From positions 1 through 25,489 of the forward strand of contig CAKPLD010000012.1 of NCBI GenBank assembly GCA_934167225.1: 25,489 nt of DNA, given 5' to 3'. Shown in pieces: positions 1 to 6,824 of this stretch; position 1 is the first letter of the stretch, and each line of letters opens with the position of its first letter. Origin of the DNA: an uncultured Clostridia bacterium (lineage in GTDB: Bacteria; Bacillota; Clostridia; TANB77; CAG-508). The translations under genes and the position numbers were made by a program. The notes under the pieces are model-generated. The model worked only from the letters and a program-made list of their open reading frames with translations, was not told the origin of the DNA and searched no databases.

Positions 1-61
1 TTGCTGGATTAATTCCTCTTTTTCCTTGTATAAATTTCTCTCTTTTGATTAAAATGCGCAT
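1..61 (-). CDS. 5' end of an unidentified gene leaving the window
   Basis: An ATG at 61-59 opens a minus-strand frame that stays open to the window edge and begins MRILIKREKFIQGKRG. It lies about 30 nt downstream of a good promoter (90-118), which favours a real gene, but there is no clear Shine-Dalgarno sequence before the ATG. The product cannot be named from 20 codons; the basic start could belong to a small nucleic-acid-binding protein, but that is only a guess. Confidence 0.35.
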   Translation of the reverse strand, partial: MRILIKREKFIQGKRGINPA

Positions 62-89
62 AATTACGCTAATTTAAAATAACATTAAA

Positions 90-118
90 ATTTTATCATA
101 ATTTTGGGCTTGCGTCAA
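90..118 (-). promoter_or_regulatory. Sigma-A type promoter for the gene at the left edge
   Basis: On the minus strand TTGACG (118-113) is followed after 17 nt by TAAAAT (95-90), with a TGA extended -10 element. The -35 hexamer is half of an inverted repeat CGTCAA-N6-TTGACG (113-130), a possible operator between this promoter and the divergent one at 147-175. Confidence 0.6.
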
Positions 119-146
119 TAGTTTTTGACGAATAAAAAAATAAAAT

Positions 147-175
147 TTGACATATAATAAAATGTGTGCTATTAT
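147..175 (+). promoter_or_regulatory. Promoter of the candidate antitoxin RNA
   Basis: TTGACA (147-152), a 17-nt spacer and TATTAT (170-175) with a TGC extended -10. This is close to a consensus sigma-A promoter. It predicts a start near 182 and a short transcript ending at the terminator 221-257. Confidence 0.75.
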
Positions 176-196
176 AATTACAACAACGTTGGAAAA

Positions 197-218
197 AAGA
201 TGTAATTCAAAATAAGTC
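197..218 (+). repeat. Direct repeat copy in the RNA II-like transcript
   Basis: A 22-nt segment matches 322-343 except at two adjacent positions (204-205 AA versus 329-330 TT). It is the proposed antisense segment. Confidence 0.85.
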
Positions 219-220
219 AA

Positions 221-257
221 AAAAAGACTAGGTAACGAGCATTAACCTAGTCTTTTT
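221..257. terminator. Bidirectional intrinsic terminator shared by convergent transcripts
   Basis: A 13-bp stem (221-233 with 245-257) with an 11-nt loop has A5 on one side and T6 on the other, so it can end transcription on both strands. It separates the plus-strand RNA from the minus-strand peptide gene. Confidence 0.85.
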
Positions 258-263
258 TGTGTG

Positions 264-335
264 CTAATCTTCAAATAATATCTTTACAATTAAGTAAAGT
301 ATTATCAGTTTCAATAGCTTTAAGATGTTTTTCAA
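264..335 (-). CDS. 23-aa hydrophobic peptide, candidate type I toxin
   Basis: A TTG start (335-333) follows AAGGAGG (349-343) by 7 nt. The frame encodes 23 residues beginning MKNILKLLKLIILY and ending in FED, then TAG at 266-264. It is a Lys-containing hydrophobic or amphipathic helix with a short acidic tail, the size and character of small membrane-acting toxins. The gene has its own consensus promoter (378-406), a 5' leader of about 35 nt and a terminator. The leader can fold a 7-bp hairpin with one bulge (352-358 with 364-371) just upstream of the ribosome site, as seen in regulated type I toxin mRNAs. The convergent RNA at 182-258 is antisense to the start region. I recognise no named family. 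A leader or signalling peptide is an alternative. Confidence 0.65.
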   Translation of the reverse strand: MKNILKLLKLIILYLIVKILFED

Positions 336-343
336 AATAAGTC
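322..343 (+). repeat. Direct repeat copy overlapping the peptide start codon
   Basis: This copy of the 22-nt repeat covers the TTG start (333-335), the first four codons after it, the spacer and the first base of the Shine-Dalgarno sequence of the peptide gene. Confidence 0.85.
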
Positions 344-377
344 CTCCTTCCTGCCACTAAGCAAGTAGGCAACAGAT

Positions 378-406
378 ACTATAAACTATTTGTCTAGTTT
401 TGTCAA
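378..406 (-). promoter_or_regulatory. Consensus promoter of the 23-aa peptide gene
   Basis: On the minus strand TTGACA (406-401) is followed after exactly 17 nt by TATAGT (383-378). The predicted transcript starts near 371 and ends at the terminator 221-257, about 120-125 nt. Confidence 0.8.
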
Positions 407-788
407 TAGATGAAGACATTGGGGGAACTCAACCACCACAACCCTGTATATTGTATTTTATATTTATTTCATTTTAGTAACTCTCGTTGTATGTATTTCT
501 AGTGTAGTGGTATGCATTGCTCCTTTCATTTTTTATTTCTTTATTTAGAAAAGATATTATTATTATACTATAATTTTCGGTACTAAAAAACTGATATAAT
601 TTTATCAATTTTACATTAAATTTTTCTATCAGTTTTATTATAACATTTACATTTAAAAATTTTTTCCAGATTTTTTCTGTTTATTTTTCGTTTTTTTGCA
701 CATTCTATATTTAGAAAAAAGAAAACTTTTTTCTAAAAGAAATGAAACAAATTTATATACTTTAATAATAATTAAGTTTCATATTAAT
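407..788. other. A+T-rich intergenic stretch with inverted repeats
   Basis: No convincing gene is seen. A perfect 12-bp inverted repeat with a 4-nt loop lies at 710-737 and a 10-bp inverted repeat with a 30-nt spacer at 587-636. About 420-530 is less A+T-rich than its surroundings and holds a Thr-rich mini-ORF on the minus strand (464-517) next to an AAAGGAG, but the spacing is only 2 nt. A sporulation promoter for the SASP gene is expected here but none is clear. Confidence 0.4.
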
Positions 789-802
789 AGGAGGTGAACA
801 AA

Positions 803-1012
803 ATGGCAAATACAAACAACAGTAATAAAAAACTAGTTCCAGAAGCTATGGATGCATTAGAAAAATTTAAGTACGAAGTAGCCAGTGAAGTTGGGGTAAC
901 ATTAAAAGATGGTTACAACGGTGATATTTCTTCAAGAGACGCTGGAAGAATCGGTGGAAACATGGTTAAAAAAATGATACAACAAGTTGAAAATAACATG
1001 GCTAACAAATAA
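803..1012 (+). CDS. Alpha/beta-type small acid-soluble spore protein
   Basis: The 69-residue protein belongs to the SASP alpha/beta family, which coats and protects spore DNA and supplies amino acids at germination. The segment KYEVASEVGV (about residues 24-33) matches the GPR cleavage region, cut after the E of E-(I/V)-A. The C-terminal block with RDAGRIGGNMVKKMI is the family's conserved DNA-binding helix-turn region. The start is ATG 803, preceded by AGGAGGTG (789-796). An upstream in-frame GTG at 794 lies inside that ribosome site and is not the start. The protease that would degrade this protein is encoded at 8751-9684. Family assignment is firm; which paralogue it is cannot be told. Confidence 0.96.
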   Translation: MANTNNSNKKLVPEAMDALEKFKYEVASEVGVTLKDGYNGDISSRDAGRIGGNMVKKMIQQVENNMANK

Positions 1013-1148
1013 ATTTGAAATAATTTTTTAGATTTAATTGCTAGAAAAGTTATTATGGTACGATGTGTTTTTTAGCTAGATTTGGCAGAAGTATTATTCT
1101 TGGTTTTATAGTACTATTTTAGGTGATTCATCACAAAAATAGATACAT

Positions 1149-1175
1149 AAAGGCAGGAGTTGTGCTCCTGCCTTT
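1149..1175. terminator. Bidirectional terminator between SASP gene and rnhA
   Basis: An 11-bp stem (1149-1159 with 1165-1175) closes a TTGTG loop, with T-rich sequence on the plus side. It lies between the convergent SASP and RNase H genes and probably serves both. Confidence 0.8.
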
Positions 1176-1181
1176 TATAAT

Positions 1182-1616
1182 TTAATTTTTTGGAATTGCA
1201 TTTCTTGCCAATTCGTCACATCTATTATTTAATTCAACATTACTATGGCCTTTTACTTTATTAAATTTAACTTTATGTTTCTTAGTTAAACTATAAAGTT
1301 CCTGCCATAACTCTTTGTTTTTAACATCTTCTCCAGATGATGTTTTCCATCCTTTTTTCATCCAATTAAAAATCCAACCTTGATTAAATGCATTTACACA
1401 ATAACTACTATCACTAAAAATGTCTACTTCACACTCATATTTTAGAGATTTTAGTCCTTGAATAATTGCTGTGAGTTCCATAATATTATTTGTTGTGCTT
1501 TTATCTCCACCAGAAATTTCTTTTTTTATTTCTCCTGCCATTAAAACTGCAGCCCAACCTCCTGGTCCTGGGTTTCCCGAACACGCTCCATCTGTATAAA
1601 TAATTACTTTTTGCAT
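1182..1616 (-). CDS. rnhA: Ribonuclease HI
   Basis: A 144-residue protein of normal RNase HI length, which cleaves the RNA strand of RNA-DNA hybrids. The catalytic set is visible: Asp in YTDGACSGNPGPGGWA (about residue 9), Glu in NNIMELTAI (about 47), Asp in IFSDSSYCV (about 69), and the KGHS...NNRCDELAR segment with the His and the fourth acidic residue near the C-terminus. The start ATG at 1616 follows an AGGGGG ribosome site. It is encoded downstream of the phosphorylase gene with a 74-nt gap, so it may be cotranscribed, and it ends at the terminator 1149-1175. No N-terminal hybrid-binding domain is present. Confidence 0.96.
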   Translation of the reverse strand: MQKVIIYTDGACSGNPGPGGWAAVLMAGEIKKEISGGDKSTTNNIMELTAIIQGLKSLKYECEVDIFSDSSYCVNAFNQGWIFNWMKKGWKTSSGEDVKNKELWQELYSLTKKHKVKFNKVKGHSNVELNNRCDELARNAIPKN

Positions 1617-1690
1617 TTAATCGTCCCCCTTCTTTTATTTCTGCAATTCATAGTAACATAGAATTATTTTTTCTGGTTTATTTTTAAATT

Positions 1691-4270
1691 TTATTTTGTT
1701 ATCCATTTAACTAAATCTAAATTTTCACTGTCTAAAAGCATCTCATTTGTTGGCATAACCCTAAATGTGTAACCATAGTTTCCACCTGATGCCAAAGAAA
1801 TCTTTGCAGTATAAGTATATCTTTTGTATTCTTTTTCTTCAGATACGAATTTCATTGGAACAATTGTTATATTTTCAACTCGTCCGTCGTCTGAAATTTT
1901 TCCACAATATACTTCTACTTTTACATCTTGTCTATCAAGATTTGGAAGTGTAACTTTGCATCCTACTTCTAGTTCCTGACCTGCATCTATTTTTATGTTT
2001 TCTGGATTATCGGTTTGCTCTATTAATATATTTTCCCAATTAGATTTTATATGTTTTTTCCAATCGGTGAATTTTATTGCTTCTTCTAAATTTGAAAAAT
2101 ACTCATTATATAGATTTATTAATGGCATATATAAATTGTTTGTATAATCTACAAGCATTCTTGCTGTACTGTATTTTCCTCCTGTTGTTATTATAGATTG
2201 TTTCATTATTTGCATCCATTCATTTGATGGCTCATTTGCCGATTGTCTATTAAAAAATGTTGGTATTATTTTTGTTTCTAATGTTTTATATATACTTTGG
2301 CTATCTGCAATATCTTGTTCTGAATATGAACTATATTCTTTGTCTGTTCCAATTGTCCATCCATTTGTTTGATCATATCCTTCTGCCCACCATCCGTCTA
2401 GTACACTGAAGTTTACAACTCCATTTACAGATGCTTTTTGACCTGATGTTCCAGAAGCTTCCATTGGTCTACGTGGGTTATTTAACCAAACATCTACGCC
2501 ACTTATTAAATATCTTGACATAGCAATATTGTAGTTTTCTAGTAAGAATATTTTCCCTCTAAATTGTGGTTTCATTGATATTTCATGAATATATTTTATT
2601 AAGTCTTGTCCTTCTTTATCTGCTGGATGTGCTTTTCCAGCAAATATTAATTTTACAGGATGTTCACTGTCATTTAATATTTCTGTTATTCTTTCTAAAT
2701 CGTTGAATATTAGTGTTGCTCTTTTATATGTTGCAAATCTTCTTGCAAATCCTATAATTAAGTCACTTGATGAAAGTCCTGAGATCATTTCTTTTATTTC
2801 TTCATATCCAACTCCCGCTCTTCTTAATCTGTTTGTCATGTTTTCTTTTACAAGTTCTATTAATTTTTCTTTTCTTTCTAAGTGAGCATTCCATAGTTCA
2901 TTATTTGGTATATTTTTTATTCTTTTCCATGTTTCATCTAGATATATTTTGTCTTGCCAATATGGTGTTGTTGGTGTTGCAAGATATTTGTTGTATAGTT
3001 CTTTTAAATTTTCAGGTACCCATGTACAAGTATGTATTCCATTTGTTACATATGTTATTGGTGATTCATTTGCAGCTATGTTTGGCCATATGTCTCCAAA
3101 TAGTTCTCTTGATACTTCTCCATGAAGTTTACTTACACCATTTTTCTTTCCTGCAATTTTTAATGCTAATATTCCCATATTGAATCCTGGTTCTAAATTG
3201 TCACATGGTTTCATTCCTAGTTTTAAAAATTCTTCTCTGTTTATACCCATTTTTGGCCAATAATCTTTGAAGTATTTTTCTACTAATGCTATTGGGAAAA
3301 TATCATTTCCTGCTGGAACTGGTGTATGTGTTGTAAACACTGTTCTTGCACTTACCATGTCTCTTGCAATTTCAAATGATACTTGTTTTTCTTCCATTGT
3401 GTTTTTTATTAGTTCTAATGTTAAAAATGCAGAATGACCTTCATTCATATGGCAAATTGTGGGGTTTAGTCCTAATTCATTTAGAAGCTTTACTCCTGCT
3501 ATTCCTAAAACTATTTCTTGACGTATTCTCATATCTTGATCTCCACCATATAGTTTTAGTGTTATTTCTCTGTCTTCAGCTCTATTTTGGTCTATGTCTG
3601 AATCTAATAAATATAAATTTATTCTTCCTACATTTATTTTCCATACTTTTAAATATAATGTTTTTTGATTAAATTCTACATTTATTAATAAATCATCGTT
3701 ATTTTTATCTTTTACCGGATATATTGGTAAATTTTCTAATTCTATATCATAATATTCTGATTTTTGTATTCCATATCCTTCTATTTTTTGATGGAAATAT
3801 CCATTTTTATATAATAGTCCTACTCCTACTAGCGGAATTCCTAAATCACTAGCTGATTTCAAGTGATCTCCTGATAAAATTCCTAGTCCCCCTGAATAGA
3901 TTGGTATTGTTTCGTCTAATCCATATTCTGCTGAAAAATATGCTATTAAATCATTTCCATTTTTTGGATATTTTTTACTAAACCATGTATCTTTGCTTGA
4001 CATATAGTCTTCATAATTTTTTAATACTTTTTCATATTCTTTTACAAAATTATCGTCATCAGCTACTTTTTCTAACCTTTCTTGTGATACTCTTTTTAAA
4101 AATTTTACTGGATTTTTTTCTACTGTTTCCCATAAATCTCTATCTATTCTCTTTAGTAATCTTAAATATTCTGAATTCCAACTCCACCATAAGTTTTTTG
4201 CTATTTCATCTAATTTTGCTATACTTTTTGGTAACTGTGGTTTTACAGTTATTTTATTAAATATGTACAT
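1691..4270 (-). CDS. glgP: Alpha-glucan (glycogen/maltodextrin) phosphorylase
   Basis: The 859-residue enzyme uses pyridoxal phosphate and phosphate to release glucose-1-phosphate from alpha-1,4-glucans in the cytoplasm. The first ~110 residues (NLWWSWN...LW) are the DUF3417-type domain of the long alpha-glucan phosphorylase branch. Motifs in order: HMNEGHSAF (274-282), TTHTPVPAGND (313-323), TNGIHTCTWV (409-418), GFARRFATYKRA (507-518), and EASGTSGQKAS (604-614), whose Lys612 should bind PLP. The C-terminal ~130 residues are a beta-rich domain typical of this branch. The start is ATG 4270 behind AAGGAGG, and a promoter lies at 4315-4343. No other glycogen genes are in the window. Family assignment is firm; the preferred substrate (glycogen or maltodextrin) is not visible. 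Confidence 0.95.
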   Translation of the reverse strand: MYIFNKITVKPQLPKSIAKLDEIAKNLWWSWNSEYLRLLKRIDRDLWETVEKNPVKFLKRVSQERLEKVADDDNFVKEYEKVLKNYEDYMSSKDTWFSKKYPKNGNDLIAYFSAEYGLDETIPIYSGGLGILSGDHLKSASDLGIPLVGVGLLYKNGYFHQKIEGYGIQKSEYYDIELENLPIYPVKDKNNDDLLINVEFNQKTLYLKVWKINVGRINLYLLDSDIDQNRAEDREITLKLYGGDQDMRIRQEIVLGIAGVKLLNELGLNPTICHMNEGHSAFLTLELIKNTMEEKQVSFEIARDMVSARTVFTTHTPVPAGNDIFPIALVEKYFKDYWPKMGINREEFLKLGMKPCDNLEPGFNMGILALKIAGKKNGVSKLHGEVSRELFGDIWPNIAANESPITYVTNGIHTCTWVPENLKELYNKYLATPTTPYWQDKIYLDETWKRIKNIPNNELWNAHLERKEKLIELVKENMTNRLRRAGVGYEEIKEMISGLSSSDLIIGFARRFATYKRATLIFNDLERITEILNDSEHPVKLIFAGKAHPADKEGQDLIKYIHEISMKPQFRGKIFLLENYNIAMSRYLISGVDVWLNNPRRPMEASGTSGQKASVNGVVNFSVLDGWWAEGYDQTNGWTIGTDKEYSSYSEQDIADSQSIYKTLETKIIPTFFNRQSANEPSNEWMQIMKQSIITTGGKYSTARMLVDYTNNLYMPLINLYNEYFSNLEEAIKFTDWKKHIKSNWENILIEQTDNPENIKIDAGQELEVGCKVTLPNLDRQDVKVEVYCGKISDDGRVENITIVPMKFVSEEKEYKRYTYTAKISLASGGNYGYTFRVMPTNEMLLDSENLDLVKWITK

Positions 4271-4314
4271 CTATTTTGTCCTCCTTGGTAACTTTTTCTA
4301 TTTTTCTTTTAGAT

Positions 4315-4343
4315 ATTATCTATTAAAATATTTGTTTTGTCAA
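4315..4343 (-). promoter_or_regulatory. Promoter of the phosphorylase gene
   Basis: On the minus strand TTGACA (4343-4338) is followed after 17 nt by GATAAT (4320-4315), about 45 nt upstream of the ATG. The phosphorylase therefore probably has its own transcript although the upstream gene ends only 80 nt away. Confidence 0.7.
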
Positions 4344-4349
4344 GAATTT

Positions 4350-5183
4350 TTACATATTTTTATACACCATATTTTTTGCTACTACATTTAATTTTATTAC
4401 ATTCATTGCAGTTAAGTTTTCTATATCTTTTGTTATTTTTTTCTTAAATTCTATCAAGGCTTTTGCCACATTAAATCCATAAACCACGCTTACTTCCATA
4501 TCTATTAAAGTTCCATCACCATAATTTTGTACTCGTGTTCTTAAAACTTTATGAATTTCTGGCATTTTTTCTGCCTGATATTCGGCAATTTGTCTAAATA
4601 CAGAATCTGAAATTGTAAAATTTCCCATGTAACTAAATGTCGGTCTTATTATTGATTTTTCTGATATATATGGTTTTTGTCCTTTTCCTTTTGATTTAAA
4701 AATTTGAAGTGGATCTAGTAAATATCCTGAGAAGTCTTTTTTTATTTCAAAAGTGGGGACGGGAATTACATGTTTTCCTTCTGTTACTCTTATTCTTCTT
4801 GCTGTTTCCATTTCTTCTTCTGTTGCAACATCTGTAATATAAGTTGTATTTGTTATTTTGGGAAGTCCCAAATTTTCTGCAATCTTTTCTACCATACCAT
4901 CTGATGTTCCAAGTATTAGAATTTTCTTTACTCTATATTTTTTCAAGGCTTTTTGTATAACTTTTTTTTCATCATCATGTAAAAATAAAGCTTTTTTTAC
5001 TGTTTCTATTTTAGTTGATGCTTTTTTAGCAGATTCTCCTGCTACAACTCTATTATCATTTATTAAAAGTCCATCATCTATTATAAAATGAACGTCTTTC
5101 TCTCCTGCTACCATCTGTGCTCTATAGCTTTTTCCTGTTCCAGATGGTCCTACAAATGCATATACTTTAATATTTTCAAACAT
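4350..5183 (-). CDS. P-loop NTPase fused to an Asp23/Gls24-like domain
   Basis: Taken from ATG 5183, the protein has 277 residues. A Walker A motif, GPSGTGKS, sits at residues 12-19, followed by a region with kinase-like character (FIIDDGLLI, then a basic helical stretch and a KILILGTSDGM strand). The last ~100 residues (from about FSYMGNFTISDSV) resemble the Asp23/Gls24 alkaline-shock domain: a TISDSVFRQIA helix, a VEVSVVYG-like strand and a VVAKNMVY end. Asp23-like proteins are membrane-associated stress proteins in Firmicutes; the fusion suggests an ATP-dependent or regulatory version, which is inference. An upstream in-frame TTG at 5252 would overlap the glycosyltransferase by 14 nt. A 7-bp hairpin (5201-5225) lies between an AAAGGAG (5227-5233) and ATG 5183, so the start is uncertain. 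Confidence 0.75.
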   Translation of the reverse strand: MFENIKVYAFVGPSGTGKSYRAQMVAGEKDVHFIIDDGLLINDNRVVAGESAKKASTKIETVKKALFLHDDEKKVIQKALKKYRVKKILILGTSDGMVEKIAENLGLPKITNTTYITDVATEEEMETARRIRVTEGKHVIPVPTFEIKKDFSGYLLDPLQIFKSKGKGQKPYISEKSIIRPTFSYMGNFTISDSVFRQIAEYQAEKMPEIHKVLRTRVQNYGDGTLIDMEVSVVYGFNVAKALIEFKKKITKDIENLTAMNVIKLNVVAKNMVYKNM

Positions 5184-5238
5184 ATTGTTTTTCTTTAATC
5201 GTAGGTGCAAATTAGTTACACCTACTCTCCTTTCTTCA

Positions 5239-6742
5239 TTATTTTTTCTCAAGTAAAATCACTTTATATGTTAAATTGTGATACCTTACTTTAAAAGTTT
5301 TTTCTTCTTTTATAGTTTCTATTCCTTCTTTTTTTAATTCTTCATTTTGGTATAATAAATTGCTATCATCGTCAATTAGCCATATTCTTCCCTTAAAGTC
5401 TTTTAGGAAGTCCCAATCTTCTTTTGTCTCCATTGCAGGTAAATAGGCTTTATATGCTTCTTCAACACCCCAATGTTCTAAATTCATAAAATATTGTTTA
5501 TTTTCTGGGAAGTATGTTGCTATTATTCCCCCATTTCCTATTTTTGAATATATAAAAATATCGTCTGGTTTTATTTCTTCTTTTATGTAATTATATATTT
5601 CTACATTTTGTGGATCATAGTTTTCCTTTATGTTTTGTATATTTCCACATATCGCTAAAATTAAGGTAATTCCGTAGAATTACACATGGTATAATTTTGC
5701 TTTTTTCCTTTGCTATTATAAATGATAGTGTAAATATATATAATCCTGTCATTACTAACAAATATCTTGCATATAAAATAGGACTTATAATTGAAACTAG
5801 TAATATTATTAGTATTACTCCAATATATATTCCTGTACTTAAATATATTGGTTTCATATCTTTTCCATCTTTTTTATATCTGACAGTTTTTATTATTAAA
5901 TAAATATATGTTGCAACCGACATTATTAATGCACTTAAAGCTTTTACATCTGTTGTAAAATTGCTATCTACTTGGTTTTTGAATTGAAAACTTAATACAT
6001 CTACTGTTGTTCCAATTAAGCTAAGCTGAATCCAATAACCTCCTCCTACATGTTTTAATTGCACTACAAAAAATATCATCCATGGTATGTAAAGCAATAC
6101 TTGTATTACTGCTAATATTAAGAAGTTTCTTAAATCTTTTTTGGCTTGCTTTCTATTTTTTATTAAATAAATTAATAATATTAAGTTGATTAAACCTGCT
6201 GTTACTAATGCATAATAGTGTATATAACATGAGCAAATACTAAATAGCCCAAATAAACATAAATTTTTTATTTTATTTTTAGAGGTATTTGTTTTTACGG
6301 ATTTATAAAATCTATATCCATATATGGCCATTAATGTTACAATTAAACATGACCATGTATACATTCTTATTTCTTGTGCATATGTATTCATAATTGGCAA
6401 AAAGTAGGTAAAAAATGAAAATAGTATACCTGTTTTTTCTCCAAAATCTTTTCTTATATGTGTATATCCTAGAATTCCTAAAATTGCTATTGCAAGCACT
6501 GAAAATAATCTATATATTAATATTTTTGATCCAAATATTAAATAAATAATATGTAACATCCAATAATATAGAGCAGGATGTACGTCATGTCCTGTTATTG
6601 TCCATATCTCTGAAAATCCTTTATTTGCTATTGCTACTGAATAGCTTTCGTCAAACCATATGTTGGTGTGAAATGCAGGTATAAATACAAATATTATTCC
6701 AAGTATTATTACCATTAAGTGTATTATTTTTGTTTTCTTCAT
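5239..6742 (-). CDS. GT-C (GT39/PMT-type) membrane glycosyltransferase, one +1 shift
   Basis: The reading frame is continuous from ATG 6742 to a stop at 5239 only if one extra base at 5674 is skipped, giving 500 residues. The N-terminus has a membrane segment followed by FDESYSVAIANKG and GHDVHPALYYWML, the acidic first-loop and His-Pro motifs of polyprenyl-phosphate-dependent GT-C enzymes. About ten hydrophobic segments follow, then a soluble C-terminal domain of ~110 residues (HWGVEEAYKAY...), presumably extracytoplasmic. At the shift the sequence reads CTA-C-GGA-ATT: zero frame meets CGG and stops 17 codons later; skipping C restores ILGITLILAIC within a membrane helix. It lies downstream of a GT2 gene but behind that gene's terminator. 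Acceptor unknown. Confidence 0.82.
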
Positions 6743-6783
6743 TTTCTTTTCCTTTCATTAACTTATTTTTATAAAAAATAAGA

Positions 6784-6813
6784 CTAGGACTAAAAAGCTG
6801 ATTTTAGACCTAG
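6784..6813 (-). terminator. Terminator of the GT2 glycosyltransferase gene
   Basis: Arms 6784-6795 and 6802-6813 form 11 base pairs with one A-A mismatch and a 6-nt loop, followed on the minus strand by a T-rich run. It separates the GT2 gene from the GT-C gene. Confidence 0.8.
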
Positions 6814-6824
6814 CCCATGATATT

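Larger units (their letters stand above)
182..258 (+). ncRNA. Candidate type I antitoxin RNA (RNA II-like)
   Basis: A strong promoter at 147-175 and an intrinsic terminator at 221-257 delimit a transcript of about 77 nt with no plausible ORF. Positions 197-218 repeat 322-343 at 20 of 22 bases in the same orientation. The RNA is therefore complementary to the start codon, the first codons and the edge of the Shine-Dalgarno sequence of the convergent peptide gene (264-335). The terminator hairpin gives a second complementary segment. This matches the known organisation of the Fst/par locus, where RNA II blocks translation of RNA I. Function is inferred from architecture alone. Confidence 0.7.

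Noticed and set aside
794..802. GTG at 794 as the start of the SASP gene
   Set aside because: It lies inside the AGGAGGTG ribosome site; ATG 803 has ideal spacing and gives the family-typical N-terminus.
738..802. Sigma-G promoter for the SASP gene
   Set aside because: CATATTA at 780-786 resembles a -10 but would start transcription at the ribosome site, and no matching -35 was found.
1765..4260. Several plus-strand ORFs opposite the phosphorylase gene
   Set aside because: They are Leu/Phe-rich antisense shadows of an A+T-rich gene, without ribosome sites.
5239..5487. Separate small gene downstream of the GT-C glycosyltransferase
   Set aside because: Its frame continues upstream without a stop to the CGGA site at 5674 and reads as the C-terminal domain of the same enzyme; no ribosome site precedes the internal ATG.
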